DNA of 64,000 bases from Blautia sp. Marseille-P3087 (GCF_900120195.1 NZ_LT635539.1:502830-566829), one strand, 5' to 3'. Numbered from the stretch's first letter, positions 1 through 9,549 are shown. Notes: generated by a model from the sequence alone, not told the origin. Numbers and translations are program-made.

Positions 1-364
1 GAATAGAAAAAGGTTTTACCGTAAGATCTCCGATTTCAAACGATTCATCCTCTTTTATTTCATGAAAAATCTCGTCCGGAATCTTGCCAAGTGCATTGGT
101 ACGGGCCATTGCGTCCACAGTGCCTCCTGTCGTATAGATCGGAATTCCGTATTTTCTTGATATAACCCCCAGCCCTTTGATATGATCGGAATGTTCATGC
201 GTGATCAGAATTCCGTCCAGATCACGTCCGGTAAGATCAAGACTGTTTAAACCGGCCTCCATCTTTTTGCCACTGATCCCGGTATCGACAAGTACATGCG
301 TATTCTCTGAACCTACGTAAATACAGTTTCCGCTGCTTCCGCTCGCAATACTGCAAAATCTCAT
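1..364 (-). CDS. MBL-fold metallohydrolase, WalJ/YycJ-like (partial)
   Basis: Only the first 121 codons lie in the window; the gene continues past position 1. The protein opens with FCSIASGSSGN, the usual start of the YycJ/WalJ branch of metallo-beta-lactamase-fold hydrolases, and carries the metal-binding HEHSDH motif near residue 61. Family members are cytoplasmic, Zn- or Mn-dependent, and several are 5'-3' DNA exonucleases; substrate here is an inference. The ATG overlaps the coaE stop in an ATGA, so it is translationally coupled as the last visible gene of the polA-coaE operon. The loop and C-terminal metal ligands cannot be seen. Confidence 0.85.
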   Translation of the reverse strand, partial: MRFCSIASGSSGNCIYVGSENTHVLVDTGISGKKMEAGLNSLDLTGRDLDGILITHEHSDHIKGLGVISRKYGIPIYTTGGTVDAMARTNALGKIPDEIFHEIKEDESFEIGDLTVKPFSI

Positions 365-951
365 AATTTCTTAATCCCTTCTTCTATCTGGTGCCATGTT
401 TCCTCTGGCAGACCGTTATTTGTAATCACATAATCCGTATTCTGCCGGAAAAACGCCTCGGAAGCCTGTCTCTTTATGATGCTCAGAGCTTTTTCTCTTG
501 TGTAACCTCTGCTGCTCATAAGACGTTCTATACGTATCTCCTGATCCGTATGTACATACCAGACCTGATCACAGAAAGCATCATACTTTTCTTCCAGAAG
601 AAGCGCTGCCTCTACTACGACCAGAGAACAGCCGGCTTCCCTTTGCTGTTCAATCTGGTTCAATATAAATTGGCGAACAGCCGGATGAATAATCGCATCC
701 AGACTCTGACGCATTACCTCACTGCCAAATACTACATCGGAAACCATCTTCCGGTCAATGGTTTTGTCATTTTTTATGACTCGTTTTCCAAATAATGCAA
801 CCACACTGTCATAACAGATCCCATCAGGCTCCATAACAAGATGTCCGACCAGATCCGCCTGAATCACATATGCATGATATTTTTCTTTCAGAAAATCAAG
901 CACTGTGCTTTTGCCGGCGCCGACACCGCCTGTAATTCCCAGAATTTTCAT
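361..951 (-). CDS. coaE: Dephospho-CoA kinase CoaE
   Basis: Predicted 196-residue cytoplasmic kinase phosphorylating dephospho-CoA, the last step of coenzyme A synthesis. It begins MKILGITGGVGAGKST, a P-loop at residues 7-15, followed by an ADLVGH segment and the IIHPAVR motif typical of CoaE. The ATG at 951 is chosen because a GAGG lies eight bases upstream inside the end of polA and the family starts here; a longer upstream reading frame would overlap polA. It sits two bases after the polA stop and overlaps the next gene by ATGA, so polA, coaE and the MBL gene form one unit. Confidence 0.93.
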   Translation of the reverse strand: MKILGITGGVGAGKSTVLDFLKEKYHAYVIQADLVGHLVMEPDGICYDSVVALFGKRVIKNDKTIDRKMVSDVVFGSEVMRQSLDAIIHPAVRQFILNQIEQQREAGCSLVVVEAALLLEEKYDAFCDQVWYVHTDQEIRIERLMSSRGYTREKALSIIKRQASEAFFRQNTDYVITNNGLPEETWHQIEEGIKKL

Positions 952-952
952 C

Positions 953-3592
953 TTATTTTGCCTCGTACCAGTTGCTGCCTTCATGCATGTCTACTTCAAG
1001 TTCTACAGAAAGATTTGCCGCACCTTTCATTTCTTCTTCCAGAATTCGGGACACAATCTCCAGCTCGTCTTTCTTTGTCTCGATCAGCAGTTCGTCATGC
1101 ACCTGAAGCACCAGCCGCGATTTCAGCCCTTCCTGCCTGATTCTCTTATAGACTCGGTTCATCGCAATTTTAATAATATCCGCTGCAGTTCCCTGTATCG
1201 GAGAATTCATAGCTACACGTTCACCGAAAGAACGCTGCATAAAATTGCCGGACTTCAGTTCCGGTATCGGACGTCTCCGTCCGAACATGGTCGTCACATA
1301 TCCTTTTTCTTTTCCTTCGGCAACAAGACCATCCAGAAAACTTTTTATTTTCGGATATGTTTCAAAATACTTTTCAATATACTCTGCTGCTTCTTTTCGG
1401 GTAATGCTTAAGTCCTGGCTGAGTCCGAAAGAGCTGATTCCATACACAATTCCGAAGTTTACCGCTTTTGCATTCCGTCGCTGAAGAGACGTTACTTCTT
1501 CAAACGGAACATGAAATACCTGCGACGCAGTCAGACGGTGAATGTCCTGCGCCTCCCTGTATGCCTGAATCAGAGTCTCATCTCCGGACATATGTGCAAG
1601 TACCCGGAGTTCGATCTGTGAGTAATCGGCATCCAGAAATACGTATCCGTCCTCCGGTACAAAAACTTTACGGATCAGACGACCGAGTTCCATACGTACC
1701 GGAATGTTCTGAAGGTTCGGTTCCGTACTGCTAATTCGTCCGGTGGCTGTAATCGTCTGATTAAATGTGGAATGGATTCTTCCATCCGGCTCAATGACTG
1801 CCGCAAGACCATCTGCATAAGTAGATTTCAGTTTTGCAAGCTGTCGATATTCCAGAATATCTTTGACGATCGGATGCTCTGGTGCCAGTTTCTCAAGGAT
1901 ATCGGCTGCTGTGGAATAACCGCTCTTTGTTTTTCTGCCTCCGGGAAGTCCCATTTTTTCAAAAAGTATCGTTCCGAGCTGCTTCGGAGAATTGATATTA
2001 AATTCTTCACCGGCCTCCTCATAAATCTGTTTTTCCAGTTCTTCAATACGCACCTGAAGTTTTTTTCCATATGTTTTTAATTCTTCACCTTTTACGCAGA
2101 TTCCATATTTCTCCATAGAATCCAGCGTAAAAATCAATGGAAGTTCAATCTCCCGATAAACCTGCCACATACCACTGTCTTTCATCGAGATTTCGAGTGG
2201 AATACGTGCAGTAAGCGCGGTGTATGCCATATAACAGCCATATGGCATCAAACCGTCCGACGAACCCTCCCACACCTTTTTAAGGGAATCTTTACCCAGC
2301 AGATCCTCCCGTGTAGGAAGAAGTATTCCGTCCAGATATTCCTTCGCAACATCATCGTATGTGTATGTGGATTTCAGCGGATTCAGAAGATATGCTCCGA
2401 TTCCGATGTCAAAGACCTGCGTTTCATCTTCGAGCGGCACACGTTTCAAAAACTGTTTGATATCCAGCGCACAAAGAACTGTTGTTTTTGCCAGATCTTT
2501 CAGGGATGCGCACAGAAAATCCCCGGTAAGCAGTCCCTCCACTGGCATATAGTATATTTCTTCTTTTTCAAGGGCAATCCCAAGGCCATAAACACTTTCT
2601 TTATCTGCAAGAAGCGAAATTCCGACATATGCCTTACCGGCTGCTTTTTTAAATAATGCATCTGCACCGGAAAGGTCATTGCAGACAAAGAAGTTCTGTT
2701 CGATTGGATTTTCCGGCACAACCGCTGTATCAAATTTTGAAAGAAGATTTTTGAATTCAAGTCGTTTGCAGAGCTGATATGCCTCTGGCGTATAGAGGTT
2801 CTTCAGTTCTGCTTCTTCATAAGAATAATCTATCGGACTATCTGTATTGATTGTCGCAAGTGTTTTACTTAAAACAGCCATATCATAATGTTCACGCAGT
2901 GATTCTTTTGCTTTATTCGGCTTCACTTCCTCCAGATGCGCATAGGCGTTTTCTATTGAACCAAACTCTACGACCATCTTTGTTGCTGTCTTTTCACCAA
3001 CTCCAGGGATGCCCGGAATATTGTCAGCAGAATCTCCCATCAGGGCTTTTAACTCAATGATCTGCGGTGGTGTTACCTGATATTTTTCAATAACTTCCTG
3101 TGTATGGAAGTTCTCGATGGTTGTCTTTCCTCTCGAAGTCTTCGGAAGGCGAATCAGGACTTTTTCTGTTGCAAGCTGGAGAAGGTCACGGTCACCGGAC
3201 AGAATCGTTACATCCATGCCAGCTTTTTCACTTCGTACAGCCAGTGTTCCTAGAAGATCATCCGCCTCAAATCCCGGTTTGTAAACAATCTTGATGCCCA
3301 TTGCCGTAAGCACATCTTTGATCAGCGGCACCTGTTCCCTTAATTCTTCCGGCATCGGTTTACGGGTCCCTTTGTATGCATTGTAAATTTTGTGACGGAA
3401 TGTAGGCTCGTGAAGATCAAAAGCAACCGTCAGATATTTTGGCTTCTCCTCCTCAAGGATACGAAAAAGAATGTTAAGGAATCCATAAACCGCGCCTGTA
3501 TGTCTGCCTTCGGAGTTTGTCAGATCCGGAAGTCCGTAAAATGCGCGATTCAGAATACTATGTCCATCAATCAGTAAAATTTTGTCACTCAA
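953..3592 (-). CDS. polA: DNA polymerase I
   Basis: Full-length (879 aa) family A polymerase for Okazaki fragment maturation and repair. Residues 1 to about 290 are the 5'-3' exonuclease (LIDGHSILNRAF, DDLLG, GDRDLLQL, helix-hairpin GIPGVGEKTA). Residues about 300-470 correspond to the 3'-5' exonuclease fold but the DxE motif is absent (GKAYVGISLLADKE), so proofreading is probably lost, as in other Gram-positive Pol I enzymes. The polymerase domain has motif A DYSQIELR, the O-helix RRNAKAVNFGIVYG and motif C VHDELL. The start is TTG, preceded by AGGGGG about nine bases upstream. It follows the small zinc-finger membrane gene by 22 bp. Confidence 0.96.
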   Translation of the reverse strand: MSDKILLIDGHSILNRAFYGLPDLTNSEGRHTGAVYGFLNILFRILEEEKPKYLTVAFDLHEPTFRHKIYNAYKGTRKPMPEELREQVPLIKDVLTAMGIKIVYKPGFEADDLLGTLAVRSEKAGMDVTILSGDRDLLQLATEKVLIRLPKTSRGKTTIENFHTQEVIEKYQVTPPQIIELKALMGDSADNIPGIPGVGEKTATKMVVEFGSIENAYAHLEEVKPNKAKESLREHYDMAVLSKTLATINTDSPIDYSYEEAELKNLYTPEAYQLCKRLEFKNLLSKFDTAVVPENPIEQNFFVCNDLSGADALFKKAAGKAYVGISLLADKESVYGLGIALEKEEIYYMPVEGLLTGDFLCASLKDLAKTTVLCALDIKQFLKRVPLEDETQVFDIGIGAYLLNPLKSTYTYDDVAKEYLDGILLPTREDLLGKDSLKKVWEGSSDGLMPYGCYMAYTALTARIPLEISMKDSGMWQVYREIELPLIFTLDSMEKYGICVKGEELKTYGKKLQVRIEELEKQIYEEAGEEFNINSPKQLGTILFEKMGLPGGRKTKSGYSTAADILEKLAPEHPIVKDILEYRQLAKLKSTYADGLAAVIEPDGRIHSTFNQTITATGRISSTEPNLQNIPVRMELGRLIRKVFVPEDGYVFLDADYSQIELRVLAHMSGDETLIQAYREAQDIHRLTASQVFHVPFEEVTSLQRRNAKAVNFGIVYGISSFGLSQDLSITRKEAAEYIEKYFETYPKIKSFLDGLVAEGKEKGYVTTMFGRRRPIPELKSGNFMQRSFGERVAMNSPIQGTAADIIKIAMNRVYKRIRQEGLKSRLVLQVHDELLIETKKDELEIVSRILEEEMKGAANLSVELEVDMHEGSNWYEAK

Positions 3593-3614
3593 AATGTGTT
3601 CCCCCTGTATCTAT

Positions 3615-3971
3615 TTATAGGAAATGTGCTATATCCATGATAAAAAATATAATAAAAATAAGCAACAGAATCGCAAATACTGCCAGCAAAAGACCTGTCA
3701 GGAAATGAAACCACCGTTTCTTACGGATATATCTGCGTGATTTTCGGATATCCTGATCCAGAAGTTTACGAAAATCAAGTACCGAACCATCTTCCGGCTC
3801 ATCCAGCTGCTGTATTGCTTCATGCACAATAAAATATGTCTCAAGTTCATCATAACAGGACGAACAATGACTGATATGATCCAGAAATTCTTCAAGTTCA
3901 TCGACGCTTAAGCTATGATTGATGTATTTGGTCACCATGCTCTCAGCGGTTCTGCATTCAATATCCGGCAT
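3615..3971 (-). CDS. Small zinc-finger, single-pass membrane protein (anti-sigma-like)
   Basis: A 118-residue protein with an N-terminal zf-HC2-like segment (HISHCSSCYDEL near residues 32-43) and one strongly hydrophobic segment near residues 88-114, followed by a very short tail. This layout resembles membrane anti-sigma factors, with the zinc-binding part in the cytoplasm. No sigma factor gene is adjacent, so an anti-sigma role is only a guess. It has a strong AGGAGGA ribosome site and is the first gene of the polA operon, just downstream of a good promoter. Confidence 0.7.
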   Translation of the reverse strand: MPDIECRTAESMVTKYINHSLSVDELEEFLDHISHCSSCYDELETYFIVHEAIQQLDEPEDGSVLDFRKLLDQDIRKSRRYIRKKRWFHFLTGLLLAVFAILLLIFIIFFIMDIAHFL

Positions 3972-4007
3972 TCTTTCTTCCTCCTGTCCCTGTTTTCACT
4001 TCTTTGT

Positions 4008-4036
4008 AGTATAGCACAAAAAGAGGTACTTCACAA
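4008..4036 (-). promoter_or_regulatory. Promoter of the zinc-finger-polA-coaE operon
   Basis: Minus strand TTGTGA (4031-4036), 17-base spacer, TATACT (4008-4013) with an extended TG element. It lies 37 bp before the zinc-finger gene, and its spacer and -35 are inside the stem of the ftsH terminator. Confidence 0.7.
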
Positions 4037-4063
4037 CGACCGTTTCGTCGGAAGCACCTCTTT
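4018..4063 (-). terminator. ftsH terminator
   Basis: A 13-bp stem with one mismatch (arms 4020-4032 and 4051-4063) with a further inner stem CGAC/GTCG and, on the minus strand, a run of five T after the stem. It lies directly after the ftsH stop. Confidence 0.75.
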
Positions 4064-4079
4064 CATATATAAGGTCCTG

Positions 4080-5948
4080 CTATTCTTCTGTTACAGCAGC
4101 CGGAGTTTCTTCCGGTGCCTCGAGTATTTTCATAAATTCATCACCTGTGATCGTCTCATGCTCATACAGATATTTTGCCAGCTCATGAAGTTTGCCGATA
4201 TTGTCCTGAAGGATCTGCAGCGCTTTCTCATGCTGTCTCTTTACAAGCTCTACAACTTTCTTATCGAGAAGTGTCTGCGTCTCAAAAGAGCAGGCAAGGC
4301 TGGAATCTCCGCCTAGATACTGGTTGCTGATATTTTCCATGGCAACCATATCAAAATCATCACTCATGCCGTAGCGTGAAATCATTGCTCTTGCAATCTT
4401 GGTTGCCTGTTCAATATCATTGGAAGCACCTGTTGTAATAGAATGAAAGATAAGTTCTTCCGCTGCACGCCCGCCTGTAAAAGTAGCAATCTTATTTTCC
4501 AGTTCTTCTTTTGACATCAGGTAATGCTCATTATCATCAACCTGCATCGTGTAGCCCAGCGCACCCGATGTACGTGGAATAATTGTAATTTTGTGAACAG
4601 GAGCAGATTCTGTCTGTTTGGCTGCGACAAGTGCATGTCCAATTTCATGATAGGATACGATCAGTTTCTCTTTATTAGAAAGAACACGATTTTTCTTCTG
4701 GTATCCTGCAATAACTACTTCAATGCTTTCTTCAAAGTCTGCCTGCGTAGCAAATTTACGTCCGTCGCGAACTGCACGAAGTGCTGCTTCATTGACAATA
4801 TTGGCAAGTTCCGCACCAGAAGCTCCGGCAGCTGCCTTTGCAATATCATCAAATCGAACAGTATCTGCAATTTTAATTTTCTTTGCATGAACTTTCAGAA
4901 TCTCTTCTCTACCCTGCAGATCCGGAAGTTCTACCGGAATACGGCGGTCAAAACGTCCCGGACGGAGAAGTGCCGGATCAAGTGAATCCGGACGGTTGGT
5001 TGCTGCCAGGATTACAACACCCTTAGATCCATCAAATCCATCCATTTCTGTAAGGAGCTGGTTCAGGGTCTGCTCTCTCTCGTCATTTCCGCCTGTAAAA
5101 CCGGCACCGTCACGTTTCTTACCAATTGTATCAATTTCATCAATAAATACAATACACGGAGCCTTCTCATTTGCCTGTTTGAAAAGATCTCGTACTTTCG
5201 CAGCACCCATACCGACAAACATTTCTACGAATTCAGAACCGGAGATTGAGAAAAACGGAACTTCCGCCTCACCTGCAACTGCTTTTGCAAGAAGTGTCTT
5301 ACCTGTACCAGGTGGCCCCACAAGCAGAGCTCCCTTCGGCATAGACGCACCAATCTCTGTATATTTCTGAGGATTGTGCAGATAATCTACGATTTCAGTA
5401 AGAAGCTCCTTCGCCTCGTCTTCTCCGGCAACATCGGAAAATTTAATTCCTGTGGAGGATTTTACATAAACCTTTGCATTGCTCTTTCCGAAAGACATTG
5501 CCCCACCAGGGCCTCCGCCCATAGAGGACATCATCTTCTTACTCAGCCAGCGTCCGATAAAGATAAAGATTACGATCGGAACGATATAGCTCAAAAGAAG
5601 TGTCATAAGGATTGATGGACTTTCCGGAAGAACTTCATCCATAGTTACACCCGCATCCAGCAGACGATTGACCAGATCAGCATCATCCATCTTGACTGTC
5701 TTGCATAAAACAGTTCCATCTGTATCGTCAGCTTTCATTTCATAATAAATATAACTTTCTTCTACAGTTGCTTTGGTGACGTTGCCTTTCTCCACATTTT
5801 CAATAAAAGTAGAATAATCGGTCTTCTGCACACTTCTTTCCTGTACAGCCGGAACCACAAGCATATTCAAAATAATAATAATAATACCTGCAATAATGTA
5901 ATAGACATACATTGGTATCTTTTCTGGCTTTTTGCGATTAAACTTCAT
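4080..5948 (-). CDS. ftsH: ATP-dependent zinc metalloprotease FtsH
   Basis: A 622-residue membrane-anchored AAA+ protease that degrades damaged or regulatory membrane and cytoplasmic proteins. Transmembrane segments lie near residues 13-33 and 107-127 and enclose an extracytoplasmic loop. The AAA module has Walker A GPPGTGKT, Walker B VFIDEID and the second region of homology ([18 protein letters not shown]). The peptidase has HEIGH, where most FtsH proteins have HEAGH; the zinc-binding HExxH is intact. ATG follows a GGAGGAAA site. The gene has its own terminator and a plausible promoter, and is probably monocistronic. Confidence 0.96.
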   Translation of the reverse strand: MKFNRKKPEKIPMYVYYIIAGIIIIILNMLVVPAVQERSVQKTDYSTFIENVEKGNVTKATVEESYIYYEMKADDTDGTVLCKTVKMDDADLVNRLLDAGVTMDEVLPESPSILMTLLLSYIVPIVIFIFIGRWLSKKMMSSMGGGPGGAMSFGKSNAKVYVKSSTGIKFSDVAGEDEAKELLTEIVDYLHNPQKYTEIGASMPKGALLVGPPGTGKTLLAKAVAGEAEVPFFSISGSEFVEMFVGMGAAKVRDLFKQANEKAPCIVFIDEIDTIGKKRDGAGFTGGNDEREQTLNQLLTEMDGFDGSKGVVILAATNRPDSLDPALLRPGRFDRRIPVELPDLQGREEILKVHAKKIKIADTVRFDDIAKAAAGASGAELANIVNEAALRAVRDGRKFATQADFEESIEVVIAGYQKKNRVLSNKEKLIVSYHEIGHALVAAKQTESAPVHKITIIPRTSGALGYTMQVDDNEHYLMSKEELENKIATFTGGRAAEELIFHSITTGASNDIEQATKIARAMISRYGMSDDFDMVAMENISNQYLGGDSSLACSFETQTLLDKKVVELVKRQHEKALQILQDNIGKLHELAKYLYEHETITGDEFMKILEAPEETPAAVTEE

Positions 5949-5978
5949 TTATATGTTTCCTCCAAAATCATTTATGTC

Positions 5979-6005
5979 ATGTACCATACCATTTTTATGG
6001 TACAT
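5979..6005. promoter_or_regulatory. Perfect 9-9-9 dyad in the ftsH leader
   Basis: ATGTACCAT and its exact reverse complement ATGGTACAT are separated by nine bases, between the predicted ftsH promoter and start codon. It could be an operator or an RNA hairpin. It does not match the CtsR or HrcA consensus that I know. Confidence 0.45.
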
Positions 6006-6038
6006 ATTCAATGTTCTTTCTGTGAAATAAAATGAAAT

Positions 6039-6067
6039 ATTATAAACTTTTCATAAAGCTCTGTATA
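6039..6067 (-). promoter_or_regulatory. Candidate ftsH promoter
   Basis: Minus strand TATACA (6062-6067), 17-base spacer, consensus TATAAT (6039-6044), about 90 bp upstream of the ftsH start. Confidence 0.5.
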
Positions 6068-6087
6068 TATCCTGTTCAATTAAATAC

Positions 6088-6120
6088 AAAAAAGGATTCT
6101 CTGTAAACCAGAGAACCCTT
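6088..6120 (-). terminator. Terminator after tRNA-Leu
   Basis: A 12-bp stem with one mismatch (6092-6103 with 6109-6120) followed on the minus strand by six T. It directly follows the tRNA gene. Confidence 0.75.
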
Positions 6121-6121
6121 A

Positions 6122-6201
6122 TGCCGCTGGCCGGACTCGAACCGGCACGGTTTCCCGCTTGATTTTGAGTCAAGTGCGTCTGCCAATTCCGCCACAGCGG
6201 C
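6122..6201 (-). tRNA. tRNA-Leu (anticodon CAA)
   Basis: The minus strand folds into a class II tRNA. The acceptor stem GCCGCTG pairs with CAGCGGC. The anticodon stem TTGA/TCAA holds loop CTCAAAA with anticodon CAA, reading UUG. There is a short extra variable arm and the T-loop GGTTCGAGTCC. No CCA is encoded; the discriminator is A. It lies 75 bp after the decarboxylase gene and is followed by an intrinsic terminator. Confidence 0.93.
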
Positions 6202-6276
6202 AAATGAACCGAAAATTATATTACCATAATTTTCAGTTCACTGCAAGCATTTTAATGTAATAATTGCAAATTATTT

Positions 6277-7563
6277 TTATAATTTGTCTTCATCTTCAAG
6301 CATTTTTTCATAGATCGGGAAGCAGTCAAATGTTGCGAAATAATCTCTTGGTGTTTCTGCACGACGGATCATATCAAAGCTTCCATCTTCGTGAAGAAGA
6401 ATCTCTGCGGATTTCAGCTTACCATTGTAATTATATCCCATAGCAAATCCATGTGCACCAGTATCATGAATTACAAGCAGATCTCCCATCCCAATCTCCG
6501 GAAGATAGCGGTCAATCGCAAACTTATCATTGTTTTCGCAAAGGGAACCGGTAATATCATACAGATGATCGCACGGCTTGTCTTCTTTACCCATAACAGT
6601 GATGTGATGGTATGCACCATACATTGCAGGACGCATAAGGTTAACTGCACACGCATCTACACCGATGTATTCTTTGTGTGTATGTTTCTCATGGATTGCT
6701 TTTGTAACAAGGCATCCATACGGTCCCATCATGAAGCGGCCAAGCTCAGTATAAATTGCAACATCGCCCATTCCTGCCGGAACCAGAACTTCTTCATATA
6801 CCTTACGTACACCTTCTCCGATCACGCGAATATCATTTGGTGTCTGCTCTGGTCTGTAAGGAATACCAATACCTCCTGAAAGATTGATGAATCCGATATG
6901 GGCTCCGGTTTCTTTCTGAAGTTTTACAGCAAGTTCAAACATAACTTTTGCAAGCATAGGATAATATTCATTTGTTACTGTATTACTTGCAAGAAAAGCA
7001 TGGATACCGAATTCTTCGGCGCCTTTTGCTTTCAGTGTACGGAACGCCTCAAAGATCTGATCTGTTGTCATACCATATTTGGCATCACCCGGATTATCCA
7101 TAATGTCGTTACTAATCTTAAACAGTCCGCCCGGATTATAACGGCAGCTGATCGTCTTCGGAATATAACCGACAGCTTTCTCTACAGCTTCAATATGTGT
7201 GATATCGTCAAGGTTGATGATCCCACCGATCTCATTTGCATAGCGGAACTCTGCCTCCGGTGTATCATTGGATGAAAACATGATATCACCTTTTTTGCAG
7301 CCGATTGCTTTGGAAAGCATCAGTTCAGTCATAGAGGAACAGTCACATCCACATCCGTACTCCTGAAGAATCTGGATCAGATATGGATTCGGTGTTGCTT
7401 TAACTGCGAAGAATTCTTTAAATCCTTTATTCCATGCAAAGGCTTCTTTTAATGCTTTGGCGTTTTCACGGATTCCCTTCTCATCATAAAGGTGAAAAGG
7501 TGTAGGGAATTTCTCAGTGATTTCCTGCAGTTTTTCCAGTGTTACAAACGGCTTTTTTTTCAT
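6277..7563 (-). CDS. lysA: Diaminopimelate decarboxylase-family PLP enzyme
   Basis: A 428-residue fold-type III PLP decarboxylase. The PLP lysine is in FFAVKATPNPYL near residue 46, and the glycine-rich phosphate-binding segment is NLSGGIGIPYRP. The C-terminal substrate region includes GSLCENNDK and HDTGAHGFAMGYNYNG. The best match is meso-diaminopimelate decarboxylase, making lysine in the cytoplasm; a related ornithine or carboxynorspermidine decarboxylase is less likely. The ATG at 7563 has GAGGAG upstream. It is 23 bp after the rhomboid-like gene, probably in the corA operon. Confidence 0.82.
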   Translation of the reverse strand: MKKKPFVTLEKLQEITEKFPTPFHLYDEKGIRENAKALKEAFAWNKGFKEFFAVKATPNPYLIQILQEYGCGCDCSSMTELMLSKAIGCKKGDIMFSSNDTPEAEFRYANEIGGIINLDDITHIEAVEKAVGYIPKTISCRYNPGGLFKISNDIMDNPGDAKYGMTTDQIFEAFRTLKAKGAEEFGIHAFLASNTVTNEYYPMLAKVMFELAVKLQKETGAHIGFINLSGGIGIPYRPEQTPNDIRVIGEGVRKVYEEVLVPAGMGDVAIYTELGRFMMGPYGCLVTKAIHEKHTHKEYIGVDACAVNLMRPAMYGAYHHITVMGKEDKPCDHLYDITGSLCENNDKFAIDRYLPEIGMGDLLVIHDTGAHGFAMGYNYNGKLKSAEILLHEDGSFDMIRRAETPRDYFATFDCFPIYEKMLEDEDKL

Positions 7564-7586
7564 AATATTTATCTCCTCGTATAGCA

Positions 7587-8465
7587 TTATTTCACATGCT
7601 GATGTGTAAACAGATGATCCTGACAATATTCATAATTGCCATTACATTTTGAACAGAAACGGAATTCCAGATTCGGATCATCCTTTTCTGTGCGTCCACA
7701 AATTGCACATTTGTGTTTTGTAATTCCTCCTGTTGCCGGATTCACCCGACTCTGTGCCATGGCTTTCTTAAATTCTCTGCGGCGATGCACTTCTTTCGGG
7801 TTATAACGCTGCATATTCCTTGTGCTGAAGAAAAACAGAATAAAGTTAAGCAGTGATGCAAGTATCGGCACTGCCATCACCCACAATCCGACACGGATAT
7901 AGGAGATCATGTTGTACAGAATAATTGCGCCGTACACACCTGCCATCCATTTCATCTTGATCGGAATCACAAACCATAACAAAATCTGCATATCCGGATA
8001 ACTCATCGCATATGCCAGGAAGACGGAAAGACTGACATAATAAGTCGTAAACACGCCTCCGCCAATCATATAGGTCATACCATCGATCACTACAAAACCA
8101 CCTGTAATGAAATAGGTAATAAATGCTGCGATCAGCACAAACAAAAGTCCTGAAAAAATATACAGGGTATAACGAAAACTGCCCCATGTACGTTCCAGTG
8201 ACGTACCTACCGGATAATAGAAAAACAAAATAGAAATTACAAACAAAAAGAAATTACCGGTACTCGGCGGATAGATGACCCAGGTCACAAGTCTCCAGAT
8301 CTGCCCCTGAAGAATCTTGGATACATCAAGGCTCATCATACTGAGCATCGAAGGATTCATATAACTCAGCAGATACCCAACCACATAACAGATAATCACA
8401 TAGACTGTCAGGTTCGGAATTCCTCTTCCCCTGAATTTACGTTCCATTTTATCGATCCAATTCAT
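7587..8465 (-). CDS. Rhomboid-like multispan membrane protein with C-terminal zinc ribbon
   Basis: A 292-residue protein with about six hydrophobic segments between residues 18 and 215, then a basic linker and a C-terminal four-Cys zinc ribbon (CAICGR and CSKCNGNYEYC). The GxxxExxxG-like core (GTSLERTWGSFRY) and the position of the helices recall rhomboid-fold proteins. The GxS catalytic serine is not apparent (GGGVF at the expected place), so it may be a pseudo-rhomboid. Start ATG at 8465 follows GGAG. It lies 71 bp after corA and 23 bp before the decarboxylase. Confidence 0.7.
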   Translation of the reverse strand: MNWIDKMERKFRGRGIPNLTVYVIICYVVGYLLSYMNPSMLSMMSLDVSKILQGQIWRLVTWVIYPPSTGNFFLFVISILFFYYPVGTSLERTWGSFRYTLYIFSGLLFVLIAAFITYFITGGFVVIDGMTYMIGGGVFTTYYVSLSVFLAYAMSYPDMQILLWFVIPIKMKWMAGVYGAIILYNMISYIRVGLWVMAVPILASLLNFILFFFSTRNMQRYNPKEVHRRREFKKAMAQSRVNPATGGITKHKCAICGRTEKDDPNLEFRFCSKCNGNYEYCQDHLFTHQHVK

Positions 8466-8536
8466 AAGACACTTTTCTCCTTTTTCTGTTGATTTATACA
8501 GTCCGGAAAGATGAATTGTATTTGTTGCCAAATAAA

Positions 8537-9478
8537 TCAAAAATACTTTTTCTTGGACAGGAACATTGCCGCAACAATACTCGCACCGATAGAAATCAGA
8601 ATTACGATTGCAAATCCCAGTGTTGTGCTTGAAAAAGGCATACCTGACGGAGCAAGGTTCATTCCATAGGCACTGAAAATAATCGTCGGAATACTCATGA
8701 CAATCGTGATCACCGACAGTATCTTCATCACATCGTTCAGATTATTCGAGATAACAGATGCAAAAGCATCCATCATACTACGCAGGATACCACTGTAGAT
8801 ATTTGCCATCTCGATCGCCTGTGTGTTCTCGATAATGACATCTTCAAGTAGTTCCGTATCTTCGGGATATTTCTTAATACTTTCAACCTTGATCAGTTTC
8901 TCGAGTACAGCCTCATTCGAACGCAGAGAAGTCGTAAAGTATACCAGTGATTTCTCCAGTTCAAGTAACTCTATCAGTTCCTGATTTCGTGGTGAAAAAT
9001 GGAGCTTCTCCTCCACCTGTTCACTCTTTTTGTCTATGATACGCAGATAACGCAGGTACATACTGGCATTGCGGTAAAGAATCTGCAGAATAAAACGTGT
9101 CTTCATATAAGTGAAGAAATTACGTACACGGCCCTCCATAAAACGTGTCAGAACCTGTGTATCCTCCAGGCATACCGTAAAGATCATTTTATCAGTAACA
9201 ATAATACCAAGTGGGATCGTACCATACCAGTCTTTATCATTTCGCTCTTCGATCATAGGAACATCAACCAGAATCAGAGTGTAAGTATCCTCCACCTCAA
9301 TACGTGACCGTTCTTCTTCATCCAAAGGAGCCCTCAGATCATCAACTTCGATCTGGAACTGTTCAGATATTTCAAATATTTCTGTTGCTGTAGGATTTGT
9401 AAGGGCAATCCAACATCCATCCTGCGGTTCCTGAATTTCATGAATGGCACCGTCTGATGTCCGAAACATTCTAACCAC
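8537..9478 (-). CDS. corA: CorA-family magnesium/divalent cation transporter
   Basis: A 313-residue channel with a long cytoplasmic N-terminal domain and two C-terminal transmembrane helices. The signature YGMN (SAYGMNLAP) follows the first helix near residue 268. The tail ends in KKKYF. Members form pentamers that import Mg2+; Co2+ or Ni2+ transport is possible and would fit nearby cobalamin synthesis, but that is inference. The GTG at 9478 is chosen because GGGGAG lies seven bases upstream; an ATG three codons later is poorly spaced. It is first in an apparent corA, rhomboid-like, lysA unit. Confidence 0.88.
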   Translation of the reverse strand: MVRMFRTSDGAIHEIQEPQDGCWIALTNPTATEIFEISEQFQIEVDDLRAPLDEEERSRIEVEDTYTLILVDVPMIEERNDKDWYGTIPLGIIVTDKMIFTVCLEDTQVLTRFMEGRVRNFFTYMKTRFILQILYRNASMYLRYLRIIDKKSEQVEEKLHFSPRNQELIELLELEKSLVYFTTSLRSNEAVLEKLIKVESIKKYPEDTELLEDVIIENTQAIEMANIYSGILRSMMDAFASVISNNLNDVMKILSVITIVMSIPTIIFSAYGMNLAPSGMPFSSTTLGFAIVILISIGASIVAAMFLSKKKYF

Positions 9479-9520
9479 GATTACACTCCCCTTCCACTCT
9501 CTTTTTGGGTCATATGGTCA

Positions 9521-9549
9521 ATTATAAAATGCCGTATAATTTTTGTCAA
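9521..9549 (-). promoter_or_regulatory. Consensus promoter of corA
   Basis: Minus strand TTGACA (9544-9549), 17-base spacer, TATAAT (9521-9526): a perfect sigma-A consensus 43 bp before corA. Confidence 0.85.

Noticed and set aside
3615..3971. Assigning the small zinc-finger membrane protein as a definite anti-sigma factor
   Set aside because: No sigma factor gene is adjacent; only the layout is similar.
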